This document shows positions 1 through 8,408 of a stretch of 64,000 nucleotides of DNA, in pieces (position 1 is the stretch's first letter; every line of letters begins with the position of its first letter). Both the position numbers and the translations under genes were made by a program. Under the pieces are notes generated by a model. That model did not search any database. It was not told where the DNA came from and worked only from the letters and a program-made list of their open reading frames with translations. This DNA comes from Chitinophaga sancti (GTDB taxonomy: Bacteria; Bacteroidota; Bacteroidia; Chitinophagales; Chitinophagaceae), in NCBI RefSeq assembly GCF_034424315.1, contig NZ_CP139972.1:3286001-3350000 (forward strand), read 5' to 3'.

Positions 1-927
1 CTTCATCTCATTCCCCCTGATCACTTTCAAAAACTGCCACTGCCCAATCTTCTCCTCCGTCAGCATTTTAAAAAACTGATCTGCCGTCTCCACCAGCTGA
101 TCCGCAAAGCCCACAATAATATCGCCATCCATCACCCCTGCCTTCGCTGCCGGACTACTCCTCTCCACCTGCGTCACAAACAATCCCTGCCTGTTCTTCA
201 CTTCATGCATCGCCCGTAACCTCGGCACAAGATCCACCTGCTGCATTGCCACCCCGATGTAAGCCCGCTTCACCTTCCCAAAACGAATTAACTGATTTGC
301 GATCGATTTAGCCGTGTTTATACTAATAGCAAAGCATAATCCCTGCGCCCCATTAATAATCGCTGTATTGACCCCAATAACGGCACCATCGCCATTTATG
401 AGCGGCCCTCCGGAATTACCAGGATTTAATGCAGCATCTGTTTGAATCATGCTATCCATCATCAGTCCATCAGCGCCTCTTAACGATCGCCCTAATGCAC
501 TGATGACACCAGCAGTCACCGTATGCTGAAAACCCAGGGGATTACCAATTGCAATAACAAGCTGCCCGATCCTGAGTTCATCAGCATCTCCAAATGGCAC
601 CGTTGTCAACTCTCCCGCTTCTATTTTTAATACCGCTAAATCTGTCGCAGCATCCTGTCCTGCAAGATACGCGGGGTAAGTCCTCCCGTCCTGCAACATT
701 ACTTTCAAATGAGTGGCCCCTTTTACGACATGACTATTCGTAAACAGATACCCATCTGAAGAAAAAATAAAACCGGAACCCGAGCCACCCACAACCTCGC
801 CACGGGAACTGCGCTCCAGTCTTTCAATTTTTACCACCGCCGGACTTACTTTTTCCACGGCTTCGATAATTACCTGAGAATATGTGTCCATGCCAGGGAG
901 GAGATCAAATACCTTACCCCGGTGCAT
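1..927 (-). CDS. HtrA/DegP-like trypsin-family serine protease with PDZ domain (3' end beyond window)
   Basis: The minus-strand reading frame is open from an ATG at 927 to base 1 (309 codons) and runs out of the window. It has the S1C protease layout: His66 in TNSHVV, Asp96 in TDLAVLK and Ser172 in GNSGGP form the catalytic triad, followed by a PDZ domain from about residue 215 (AGVMDGDIIVGF is the typical loop). HtrA proteases degrade or refold damaged proteins, usually in the periplasm. Here the N-terminus (MHRGKVFDLLPGMDTYSQ) shows no signal peptide or membrane segment, so a cytosolic or unconventional location is possible; no ATG lies further upstream before the in-frame stop at about 1024. 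Only the last few residues are probably missing. Family assignment is firm, cellular role is inferred. Confidence 0.88.
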   Translation of the reverse strand, partial: MHRGKVFDLLPGMDTYSQVIIEAVEKVSPAVVKIERLERSSRGEVVGGSGSGFIFSSDGYLFTNSHVVKGATHLKVMLQDGRTYPAYLAGQDAATDLAVLKIEAGELTTVPFGDADELRIGQLVIAIGNPLGFQHTVTAGVISALGRSLRGADGLMMDSMIQTDAALNPGNSGGPLINGDGAVIGVNTAIINGAQGLCFAISINTAKSIANQLIRFGKVKRAYIGVAMQQVDLVPRLRAMHEVKNRQGLFVTQVERSSPAAKAGVMDGDIIVGFADQLVETADQFFKMLTEEKIGQWQFLKVIRGNEMK

Positions 928-1305
928 CAGCAGACAAGGTGGCAGGCAAAAAGGGATTAAGAACTGACAATTCAGCTTAGCTGGTTGTTCCTTCTTCCAA
1001 TTTGCAGGAAGTACCTTATAGAATTACAGTGAAGACCCGAAGCTTATGTATCTCTAAAAGATCATTACAAGATCACTAGAAGGTCACCTCAATATCCAAA
1101 GGATATACAAGTGACCTTCTAGTGACCTTGTAGTGTTGGAAAAATGAAAAAGAGGGAGCGAATCTTGCCTGGCTTCATATCAGTTTTTGGGGGAAATTTC
1201 AGTAGTTACTTTGAGCATTTTCTATCGTTTCATTGAAGCCCTTTATCCATTCAACCCCCACTTATCGCTTCCCCAAAAAGAGAGGGGTCATTGCAAAGAA
1301 AAAAA
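928..1305. other. Intergenic region with a long inverted repeat
   Basis: No gene is supported between the protease start and the antiporter terminator. The stretch holds a long imperfect palindrome (1063-1135, listed separately) and otherwise unremarkable AT-rich sequence. It must contain the promoter of the HtrA-like gene, but I could not identify a clear TAnnTTTG box. Confidence 0.5.
1063..1135. repeat. Long hairpin built of 11-bp repeats
   Basis: Arms 1063-1087 and 1111-1135 are inverted copies over 25 bp with two mismatches; the inner 14 bp (CACTAGAAGGTCAC) are perfect. The spacer contains a second small stem (ATATCC-AAA-GGATAT, 1092-1106). The right arm is itself an 11-bp tandem repeat (GTGACCTTCTA, GTGACCTTGTA, GTG). 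No T-run follows, so it is not a plain terminator. Confidence 0.8.
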
Positions 1306-1330
1306 TACCCCGTCTCGTTGAGACGGGGTA
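1306..1330 (-). terminator. Intrinsic terminator of the antiporter gene
   Basis: An 11-bp stem (TACCCCGTCTC / GAGACGGGGTA) with a 3-nt loop lies 6 bases after the minus-strand stop codon and is followed on that strand by a run of T residues. Confidence 0.9.
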
Positions 1331-1336
1331 AAAAAC

Positions 1337-3490
1337 TTACTTCCTCCTGAAAATCTTCTTCATGGCTCTACCCAGTTTCGAGAGATTGGCCAGCTGCTCC
1401 TGGATAGGCCGCAAGGTCAGATCCTCCGGCTGTATGCCAGGTTCCATGTATTCGATCTCTGTCTGTTCAGGATAGATCAGGATCACATTGTTATTGGCAA
1501 AATACTTTGAAATACGGGATGCCAGCCCTTCCAGCGAAGGGCGGTAAGATAGCGTGCCTTTGCGCGCCGCTACCACTATCAGCAGGTCGTTCCGGGTTGT
1601 TTCATATGCCAGTGCCGGCAGGTCTACGAGATCATGCCAGAGTTTGAAACCAATATCCACTGTTTGTTTCAGGTTGCGCACCAGTTCTTCTGTAAACTTT
1701 TGTGTTGCCCCTTCACAGTAGATCATTAGTTTTCCACCCACCTGCTTACTTAACAAAAACATTTTTTGCATATAATGAGCAAAACCTATTTCATACTCGG
1801 CATTGCGTGGCAATACCAGCACGATCCGGCGTGTTGCATTTAAAGGAAAAGAGAAATCACATACATACAAATTCTCCCATACACTCTGCAACACATTATC
1901 AAGCGTAGAACCGAAGATAGAACCAAAGATCCTGTCAGTAGCACTGGTCTTATCGGTCCAGCCAATGATCACATCAGTAATGCCCAGTTCTTTCGAAGCG
2001 CGGGCAATGCCATCAGACACGTTCAGGTCAATACGCGTTACCACCTGCACCTTGCTTTCGGTAGCGGCAGCATGGGCCACCACGGCTTCCATCATCCTGT
2101 TCGTCTGGGTCATGCGGGCCTTTGCTTCTTCATCGTCCTGCACGACTGCCAGCGGGTATACCGGCGTCTTGGCATTCGGATCTTTGATCATCACGGCAAA
2201 GTCCAGCATCGCTTCCATCTTATCAGGGTTAGCGATAGGAATCAGCATGCGTTCTGTCACCAGGTCTGCTTCCGGTTGTTTATCGGCCTCGATGATAGCC
2301 AATTTACGACCGGCACTTTCTGTCACGAAACTACCCACCAGGCAAGTGATCAGAATAAGAATGACGGTGCCATTCAATACGTTTTCGTTGATGATCCCCA
2401 TATTGAAACCAATGAGGATAATAGCGATGGTAGCTGCAGCATGTGCACTGCTCAGGCCAAAGATCACATGTCGCTGCGGCAGGGTATATTTAAACACAAG
2501 CTGGGTAAAAGTAGCAGCCAGGTATTTACTGACCAGGGCCATTACTGTGAGCACGCCTGCAATCATCAGTGCTTCCGGACCTCTGAGCAATACACGAAGG
2601 TCTACCAACATGCCCACACTGATCAGGAAAAATGGTATGAACAATGCATTTCCCGTGAACTCAATCCTGTTCATGAGCGGGGAAGTATGCGGGATGAGCT
2701 GGTTCAATGCGAGGCCTGCCAGGAAGGCGCCAATGATCCCTTCCACACCGGCCATCTCAGCCAGGAAGGCGGCCAGGAAAACCATGCCCAATACAAAGAT
2801 GAAATGTGAAGTTTTGTCGTCTTTGATCTTCTTAAAAAACCAGCGGCCTATCATCGGCATGATCCACAATACGATCGCTGCAAATACCGTCAGACTGACA
2901 CCCAACCTGATCCAGAATTGCTGGTTCAGGTTGCCGGCAGCGGCCCCGGTAATGACAGCGAGAATGAGGAGTACGGCTGTATCAGTTATGATCGTACCGC
3001 CAACGGCAACGGTCACTGCTTCATTCCTGGTAATACCTAAACGGCTGGCCAGGGGGTAGGCCACCAGCGTATGGGTAGAGAACATACTGGAAACCAGCAG
3101 TGTAGCCATAAAGTTGAAATGCAACAGGTAATGGCAGATCACGAACCCGAGCACCAGCGGTATGAAAAAGGTAAAGGCCCCAAAAACAAGACTCCTGTGC
3201 TGATTTTTTCGAAACTCCGTCATATCCAGTTCAAGGCCCGCCAGGAACATAATATAGAGCAGGCCGGCCTTGCCGAACAGGTCGATACTTCCTTTTTCAA
3301 TTATCTTAAATCCATGATCACCAATGAGCATACCGGCCAGGATCAATCCTATAATACTGGGAATCCTGAACTTACGCAGGATAATCGGTGCCAATAGGAT
3401 AATGAATAGTACCAGGGCAAAAATGGGTACAGGATCTTTGAGCGGTAAACTTATATCAATCAACAATTTAGTGCCATTCATTCCTAACAT
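1337..3490 (-). CDS. CPA2-type cation:proton antiporter with C-terminal Usp-like region
   Basis: The 717-residue protein has an N-terminal Na+/H+ exchanger domain (about residues 20-395) with some twelve hydrophobic segments and the family-typical stretch AGLELDMTEF, followed by a soluble tail of about 310 residues. It would exchange monovalent cations for protons across the inner membrane. The tail shows two alpha/beta units resembling universal stress protein (Usp) domains (LIPIANPDKMEAMLDFA and RIVLVLPRNAEYEIGFA begin them), suggesting nucleotide or stress regulation rather than the TrkA-N/RCK domain of KefB/KefC. Start: ATG at 3490, with a second ATG three codons later (3481) equally possible. 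The gene stands alone between clpS (divergent) and its own terminator. Family is confident; ion specificity is unknown. Confidence 0.87.
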   Translation of the reverse strand: MLGMNGTKLLIDISLPLKDPVPIFALVLFIILLAPIILRKFRIPSIIGLILAGMLIGDHGFKIIEKGSIDLFGKAGLLYIMFLAGLELDMTEFRKNQHRSLVFGAFTFFIPLVLGFVICHYLLHFNFMATLLVSSMFSTHTLVAYPLASRLGITRNEAVTVAVGGTIITDTAVLLILAVITGAAAGNLNQQFWIRLGVSLTVFAAIVLWIMPMIGRWFFKKIKDDKTSHFIFVLGMVFLAAFLAEMAGVEGIIGAFLAGLALNQLIPHTSPLMNRIEFTGNALFIPFFLISVGMLVDLRVLLRGPEALMIAGVLTVMALVSKYLAATFTQLVFKYTLPQRHVIFGLSSAHAAATIAIILIGFNMGIINENVLNGTVILILITCLVGSFVTESAGRKLAIIEADKQPEADLVTERMLIPIANPDKMEAMLDFAVMIKDPNAKTPVYPLAVVQDDEEAKARMTQTNRMMEAVVAHAAATESKVQVVTRIDLNVSDGIARASKELGITDVIIGWTDKTSATDRIFGSIFGSTLDNVLQSVWENLYVCDFSFPLNATRRIVLVLPRNAEYEIGFAHYMQKMFLLSKQVGGKLMIYCEGATQKFTEELVRNLKQTVDIGFKLWHDLVDLPALAYETTRNDLLIVVAARKGTLSYRPSLEGLASRISKYFANNNVILIYPEQTEIEYMEPGIQPEDLTLRPIQEQLANLSKLGRAMKKIFRRK

Positions 3491-3591
3491 AGTTCCAGTT
3501 TTCGATGTTCACAATAATAATGATAATCAGTGAGATTGTTATCCCGGATAAAATGGGGGTCAGTTTAATTTTAAAACCCAATTCTAAGCTG

Positions 3592-3599
3592 TATTTTTG
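3592..3599 (+). promoter_or_regulatory. -7 promoter box for clpS-aat
   Basis: TATTTTTG matches the Bacteroidota -7 consensus TAnnTTTG and lies 21 bases before the clpS ATG at 3621. It overlaps the in-frame ATG at 3597, which argues that translation starts at 3621. Confidence 0.6.
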
Positions 3600-3620
3600 T
3601 GCAAATTTATAATTCCGGAT

Positions 3621-3929
3621 ATGAGCCAGCGTCAGCAAACAGGCACACACACCAAAGAGTGGGAAGATGTGTTGGTAGCAGAGGATGAACAATTTCCATA
3701 CAGTCTCATCGTGTGGAACGATGAAGTAAATACTTTTGACTGGGTGATCCAGTCCCTGATGGAAGTATGCGGCCATTCACAGGAACAGGCTGAGCAATGT
3801 GCATTGATCATACATCACAATGGCAAGTACGCTGTGAAGCAGGGTGAATTTACAGACCTGCGCCCCATGTGTGAAGCCTTACTCGATAGAGGAATTAGTG
3901 CCACTTTAGAAGAAGCTGTTGAAAGCTAA
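3621..3929 (+). CDS. clpS: ATP-dependent Clp protease adaptor ClpS
   Basis: A 102-residue protein of the ClpS family, which recognises destabilising N-terminal residues (Leu, Phe, Tyr, Trp) and hands the substrate to the ClpA/ClpC-ClpP protease. The core starts at PYSLIVWNDEVNTF: the Asn-Asp pair of the ligand pocket is present and the later IHHNGK supplies the pocket histidine. The gatekeeper Met of the E. coli protein aligns with Phe here (NDEVNTF). An ATG 24 bases upstream (3597) is in frame but sits within the promoter box, so I chose 3621. The stop codon overlaps the start of aat (TAATG), so the two genes are translationally coupled and form an N-degron operon. Confidence 0.93.
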   Translation: MSQRQQTGTHTKEWEDVLVAEDEQFPYSLIVWNDEVNTFDWVIQSLMEVCGHSQEQAEQCALIIHHNGKYAVKQGEFTDLRPMCEALLDRGISATLEEAVES

Positions 3930-4597
3930 TGCCTGTCTTTTACCTCACAGAAGAGCTGATTTTCCCTCCCGTCAATTTAGCAGATGAAGATGGTCTCCTT
4001 GCCTATGGGGGAGATCTTTCAGTAGAACGATTATTGCTGGCTTACCAGGAAGGGATATTCCCATGGTATAACGAGCCGCCTATCTTATGGTGGAGCCCGG
4101 ATCCCCGGTTTGTATTATTTCCTGATGAGTTGAAATTGAGTGCCAGCATGAAACAGGTGCTGAAGAAAGGTATTTTTGAGATTACGTTTGATAAGGATTT
4201 TGCGGGGGTGATAGCGGGGTGCAGGGAGTCTCCGCGCAAGGGGCAGGATGGTACCTGGATAACGGAAGAGGTAGCGGATGCGTATACAGCATTGCATAAT
4301 GAAGGGTATGCACATTCAGTGGAATGCTGGCAGGGTGGCGACCTGGTAGGAGGATTTTATGGCGTGATGCTGGGGAATTGTTTTTTTGGAGAGTCTATGT
4401 TTGCGAAGGCGACTAATGCATCGAAGGCAGCGTTTGTGACCTTTGTGCAAAGAGCGGCCGTGTTGGGGGTGAAGGTAATAGATTGCCAGGTATATACGGA
4501 GCACCTGGCGAGTTTGGGGGCGAAGTTTATAACAAGGGAGGAATTTTTGGGGATCATAAATGAAAACCATTTTCAAAGAAAAAAGGGCCGGAAATAA
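3929..4597 (+). CDS. aat: Leucyl/phenylalanyl-tRNA--protein transferase Aat
   Basis: The 222-residue protein transfers Leu or Phe from aminoacyl-tRNA to proteins with N-terminal Arg or Lys, creating the primary N-degron read by ClpS. Family hallmarks are visible: FPPVNLADEDGLLAYGGDL at the N-terminus, FPWYNEPPILWWSPDPR (about residues 44-60) and GGFYGVMLGNCFFGESMF in the acyltransferase core. The ATG shares its A with the clpS stop codon. Length is normal for the family. Pairing of the enzyme that makes the degron with the adaptor that reads it is functionally coherent. No other interpretation is needed. Confidence 0.95.
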   Translation: MPVFYLTEELIFPPVNLADEDGLLAYGGDLSVERLLLAYQEGIFPWYNEPPILWWSPDPRFVLFPDELKLSASMKQVLKKGIFEITFDKDFAGVIAGCRESPRKGQDGTWITEEVADAYTALHNEGYAHSVECWQGGDLVGGFYGVMLGNCFFGESMFAKATNASKAAFVTFVQRAAVLGVKVIDCQVYTEHLASLGAKFITREEFLGIINENHFQRKKGRK

Positions 4598-4638
4598 ATT
4601 CCAACCCTTATTATTCAAATCTATTTTAATTCCAAAAA

Positions 4639-5556
4639 CTATTTCTTCTTTGTAAACCCTCCTTCAAATAAACAACGCACACCTCTATAAGCCCCACATC
4701 CACCAATTTCCTTTATCGTCAGTTTAGTTCCGGAGAACTGGAATGCAATCCCACACTCTGTATCCTTGTCCTGAAATTCACCTTTGTTAGCAGCAGTGAA
4801 ACGACCTGTACCTGAAATCTCTCCTTTACAACCTGATTCCTTCGCGAAGGAAATAAAGAACAGGAAAGACTTCGCATCCTTGCCATCACGGATAGACACG
4901 ATACTGTTTTCGCCGGATGCATAATCAGCAGAAAATTTATTTTTCTTAGGCAGTGTATCAATCGGGTTGAAGAGCTGACCAGGAATCGCTTCGCCGGTAG
5001 AGTTGGTCATGATCAGGGAGCTCGTACCATCGGCTTCTACAGAGTAGAAGTTTTCGGTAGTAGCGGTATGTCCGGGCGTTACTTCTGTCTCTGTCGTGAT
5101 CTTCAGCATCTCTTTGCTGTCGATGGAGAAGTATTCCCTTTTATTTTCCCTGCCGCCTGTTTTGGCTACCTGGATGCGGTTCAGGTAATGATCTTTTTTA
5201 TCAAAGACGCAGAGATAAGCAGCGGTGCTGTTTTTATCTGCGGCCTTAATAACGAGATAATTGATCTTATCACCGCTAAAAGATGCTATTGGATAGTAGC
5301 TCACCTTGCGGGAAGGGAAGTCTGCCTTCGCCAGCGTATCGACCAGGAACTGGCTGATAAGGGCGGTGTCGATAGCGGAGGAATCGCCTGCTGCTTTATT
5401 GAGTGCTTCAGGGGTCAGTTTGTAAGGCAATTTGCTGTCAGCAAATGACTGACGGAATTCTTTAAAAGTAATTGCATCAGCGCCTGATTTCTTGCCACCA
5501 GATTTGCAGGAGGCGAAAAGTCCAAGTGCTAATGCTGCTATCAACAGCTTATTCAT
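4639..5556 (-). CDS. Lipoprotein of unknown function
   Basis: A 305-residue predicted lipoprotein: the start MNKLLIAALALGLFASC gives a classic lipobox with Cys17. An in-frame extension of 23 codons upstream (to 5625) is rejected because it would bury the signal peptide. The mature part is mixed, beta-rich and lacks a motif I can name; it ends GGCGAYRGVRCLFEGGFTKKK with three Cys residues in the last 25 residues that might form disulphides. It is convergent with aat and separated from it by 41 bases. No neighbouring gene indicates a function. I infer an envelope location only. Confidence 0.75.
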   Translation of the reverse strand: MNKLLIAALALGLFASCKSGGKKSGADAITFKEFRQSFADSKLPYKLTPEALNKAAGDSSAIDTALISQFLVDTLAKADFPSRKVSYYPIASFSGDKINYLVIKAADKNSTAAYLCVFDKKDHYLNRIQVAKTGGRENKREYFSIDSKEMLKITTETEVTPGHTATTENFYSVEADGTSSLIMTNSTGEAIPGQLFNPIDTLPKKNKFSADYASGENSIVSIRDGKDAKSFLFFISFAKESGCKGEISGTGRFTAANKGEFQDKDTECGIAFQFSGTKLTIKEIGGCGAYRGVRCLFEGGFTKKK

Positions 5557-5822
5557 GCTTATTTGCTTGTTTATAATGTCCGAAAAGTTAAAGAAAAAAA
5601 TGATATGAACAATTGTAAAGGGCAAAATTGGGATTTTTTATCGACTATTTAGGGGAAATTTCGGACTTATATAAGTATAAAAGCATCTCTGGCGATGTTT
5701 AAATTCATGACCAGGGATGTATACATCCATCTTTCTGCATGTTTATATTCATCTGCAGGGATTCATAGACCTATTCTAACAGCGCGATTTAACACCACCA
5801 CTTGCATTTTTCCAATAAATTA

Positions 5823-5838
5823 TTTAGATTTACCTAAA
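5823..5838. promoter_or_regulatory. Candidate DtxR/MntR-family operator
   Basis: The palindrome TTTAG-ATTTAC-CTAAA lies 17 bases before the mntR start and directly upstream of a -7-like box (TATTTTTA, 5842-5849). On the other strand it reads TTTAGGTAAATCTAAA, close to the TTAGG...CCTAA type of DtxR-family boxes. Autorepression of the mntR-mntH unit by Mn(II)-loaded regulator is the natural reading. Confidence 0.6.
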
Positions 5839-5854
5839 TTTTATTTTTAGCAAC

Positions 5855-6514
5855 ATGAATTTGTCGATCGCAGAGGAAAACTACATCAAGTCCATTTATA
5901 AATTAGAAGAAGGAGGGGAATCTGTCAGCACCAATGCACTGGCCTATGAGCTGGATACCAAACCCGCATCGGTGACCGACATGGCAAAGAAGCTAAAAGA
6001 AAAGAAACTCATTGCTTATGAGAAATACCAGGGCATCAACCTAAGCAGTGAAGGTAAAAAGGCCGCCCTGCAAATCATACGCCGGCACCGCCTCTGGGAA
6101 TGTTTCCTGGTAGAAAAACTAAGTTTCAGCTGGGAAGAAGTGCATGAACTTGCTGAAGAACTGGAGCATGTACGCAGCGAAAAGCTGACCAACCGCCTCA
6201 GTGAATTCCTGGGCAACCCGCTGATTGATCCACACGGAGACCCGATCCCCGATGCACAGGGTAAAATGGGTAAGCCCCGTGTGCAAACCAGCCTGCATAA
6301 AGCAAAAGCCAACAGGCTTGAAGTGATGGCCGTCTCGGATAAGTCTACTGCTCTTCTCGAATTTCTAAATACAAAAGGTGTGCGCTTAGGCACGCAACTT
6401 GAAGTCATAGAACGATATGAATTTGACAACTCTATTGAGATAAAGATAAAGAACCAGCCAGCCTTTACCATCAGTGAACAGGTGGCAAAAAGCATTATGG
6501 TAAAGCCGATTTAA
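5855..6514 (+). CDS. mntR: DtxR/MntR-family metal-dependent transcriptional regulator
   Basis: The 219-residue protein has the three DtxR-family parts: a winged helix (about 1-65, with TKPASVTDMAKKLKEKKLI as recognition region), a dimerisation/metal-binding domain (RRHRLWECFLVEKL and EELEHVRSEKL carry the conserved His and Glu ligands, residues about 70-135), and a C-terminal FeoA/SH3-like domain (about 145-219). The two N-terminal ligands of Bacillus MntR (Asp8, Glu11) align here with Asn and Lys, so the metal site differs in detail. It should repress uptake genes when metal is sufficient. It is followed after 9 bases by mntH, and a palindromic operator precedes it, which supports the Mn(II) role. 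Confidence 0.88.
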   Translation: MNLSIAEENYIKSIYKLEEGGESVSTNALAYELDTKPASVTDMAKKLKEKKLIAYEKYQGINLSSEGKKAALQIIRRHRLWECFLVEKLSFSWEEVHELAEELEHVRSEKLTNRLSEFLGNPLIDPHGDPIPDAQGKMGKPRVQTSLHKAKANRLEVMAVSDKSTALLEFLNTKGVRLGTQLEVIERYEFDNSIEIKIKNQPAFTISEQVAKSIMVKPI

Positions 6515-6523
6515 GCTAATTTT

Positions 6524-8401
6524 ATGAACCATCAGCACACATCCCTTGGCGAAGTACATCAGAGTGTAGACACAACCGTAACCAGCTCTGGCCGCTGGAA
6601 AAAAATGCTAGCCTTCTTTGGACCTGCCTACCTCGTAAGCGTAGGTTATATGGACCCGGGTAACTGGGCCACGGACCTGGCCGGGGGCAGCCAATACGGA
6701 TATACCCTGCTATGGGTATTGCTCATGAGTAACCTCATGGCACTTTTATTACAATCTCTCAGCGCAAGATTAGGTATTGTACGCGGGCGCGACCTGGCCC
6801 AGGCTAACAGAGAAACGTATCCTCCCGGTGTCAACTTCATCTTATATATCCTGGCGGAAATCGCCATCGCTGCTACTGACCTTGCAGAGGTCTTAGGTAT
6901 GGCCATCGGTATCCAGTTATTAACGGGTTTACCTTTGCAATGGGGCGTGAGCATTACAGTGTTCGATACCTTTTTGTTACTGGTATTGCAGCGATATGGC
7001 ATCCGGAAAATGGAGGCTTTCATTATTGCACTGGTAGCAATTGTAGGGCTATCTTTTCTGACAGAACTCATCATGGCAAAGCCTGTGATGAGCGAGGTGG
7101 TGACAGGTTTTGTGCCGCGTATACCAGATAATACAGCCTTGTATATTGCAATTGGGATCATTGGTGCCACGGTAATGCCGCATAACCTGTACCTGCATTC
7201 TGCATTGGTGCAAACGAGGAAAATAAGGCAGGATGAAGCGGGTATTAAACAAGCCCTGAGATTAAATTTTATTGATAGTGCAATTGCATTGAATCTGGCG
7301 TTCTTTGTAAATGCGGCGATATTGATCTTAGCGGCAGCAGTGTTCTTTAAATCAGGGCAAACCAATGTGGCAGAAATACAGGATGCCCACAAACTGCTGG
7401 AAGGATTGCTGAGTAATAAATGGGCGCCGATCCTGTTTGCGATTGCCTTGATTGCTGCGGGTCAGAGTTCTACAGTTACAGGTACCCTGGCAGGGCAGAT
7501 CGTCATGGAGGGATATCTGAAACTCCGCATCAATCCATGGTTGAGAAGATTGCTGACAAGGTTGCTGGCTATTGTACCCGCACTATTGGTGATACAGATT
7601 GCAGGTGCTGATAAGGTGGGAGAATTACTCGTGTTTAGCCAGGTGTTGCTGAGTTTACAATTGGGTTTTGCAGTGATACCACTGATCCATTTTGTGAGTG
7701 ATAAAAAGACAATGGGGAAGTTTGCAGTGAAGGTGCCGGTGAAGATCCTCAGCTGGTTGATTACAGTAGTGCTGGTGTACCTGAATACGCGCATGGTGTT
7801 TACAGAAGCCATGCATTATATGGAAAGCGGTGGTTCTATCTGGGTAGATATTATTATTTCGGTATTGGGAATTGGCTTTGTGGTGTTGCTGTTCATTACA
7901 GTGTTTTATCCGCTGGCTACGAAGTATGCTGCGAAGAGTACGACGAATATACATCCTGCCACTGCCGTATCACTGGAGAATATTAAGATCCCGCAGTATA
8001 ATAGGATTGCATTGGCGCTTGATTTTAGCAGGGATGATGAAGCGATTATTGCCAATGCCATTGCACACGGGAATGAACATACGAGGTATTTATTGATCCA
8101 TATTGTGGAGAGTGCTTCTGCGAGGTACCTGGGAGGCGAATCGGATGACCTTGAAACGAGGAAGGATAAAGAACAGATGGAAACGTATGTGCGCCTGATG
8201 AAGACTAAAAATCTGCAGGCGGAGGGGTTCCTGGGGTATAGGCACAGAGCGGAAGAGATTGTAAGGATCGTGAAGGCAGAGAAGGCGGATTTTTTAGTGT
8301 TAGGTGGACATGGGCATACAGGGATTAAGGATTGGATTTACGGTGAAACGACTAACCAGGTGAGACATAAAGTGAAGATACCTGTGTTGGTAGTGCAGTA
8401 A
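6524..8401 (+). CDS. mntH: NRAMP-family Mn(II)/H+ transporter fused to a Usp domain
   Basis: 625 residues. Residues about 25-460 form an NRAMP transporter: Asp44-Pro-Gly-Asn47 in transmembrane helix 1 and Ala215-x-x-Met218-Pro-His in helix 6 are the metal-binding signatures. After an additional hydrophobic stretch, residues about 490-625 form a complete universal stress protein domain (RIALALDFSRDDEAI at its start, VLGGHGHTGIKDWIYGE as nucleotide-binding loop). Ordinary MntH ends near residue 410-440, so this is a real fusion without a frameshift. Nine bases separate it from mntR; both probably share one transcript controlled by the operator at 5823. The substrate Mn(II) is inferred from motif and neighbour; Fe(II) is possible. 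Confidence 0.92.
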   Translation: MNHQHTSLGEVHQSVDTTVTSSGRWKKMLAFFGPAYLVSVGYMDPGNWATDLAGGSQYGYTLLWVLLMSNLMALLLQSLSARLGIVRGRDLAQANRETYPPGVNFILYILAEIAIAATDLAEVLGMAIGIQLLTGLPLQWGVSITVFDTFLLLVLQRYGIRKMEAFIIALVAIVGLSFLTELIMAKPVMSEVVTGFVPRIPDNTALYIAIGIIGATVMPHNLYLHSALVQTRKIRQDEAGIKQALRLNFIDSAIALNLAFFVNAAILILAAAVFFKSGQTNVAEIQDAHKLLEGLLSNKWAPILFAIALIAAGQSSTVTGTLAGQIVMEGYLKLRINPWLRRLLTRLLAIVPALLVIQIAGADKVGELLVFSQVLLSLQLGFAVIPLIHFVSDKKTMGKFAVKVPVKILSWLITVVLVYLNTRMVFTEAMHYMESGGSIWVDIIISVLGIGFVVLLFITVFYPLATKYAAKSTTNIHPATAVSLENIKIPQYNRIALALDFSRDDEAIIANAIAHGNEHTRYLLIHIVESASARYLGGESDDLETRKDKEQMETYVRLMKTKNLQAEGFLGYRHRAEEIVRIVKAEKADFLVLGGHGHTGIKDWIYGETTNQVRHKVKIPVLVVQ

Positions 8402-8408
8402 ATAAAAA

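Noticed and set aside
1063..1135. Intrinsic terminator
   Set aside because: No T-run follows on either strand, and the antiporter gene already has a clear terminator at 1306-1330.
1803..3059. Long plus-strand ORF (418 codons) opposite the antiporter gene
   Set aside because: It lies entirely antisense to a clear membrane transporter gene, and its translation is Thr/Ser/Arg-rich without domain character, as expected of a frame shadow.
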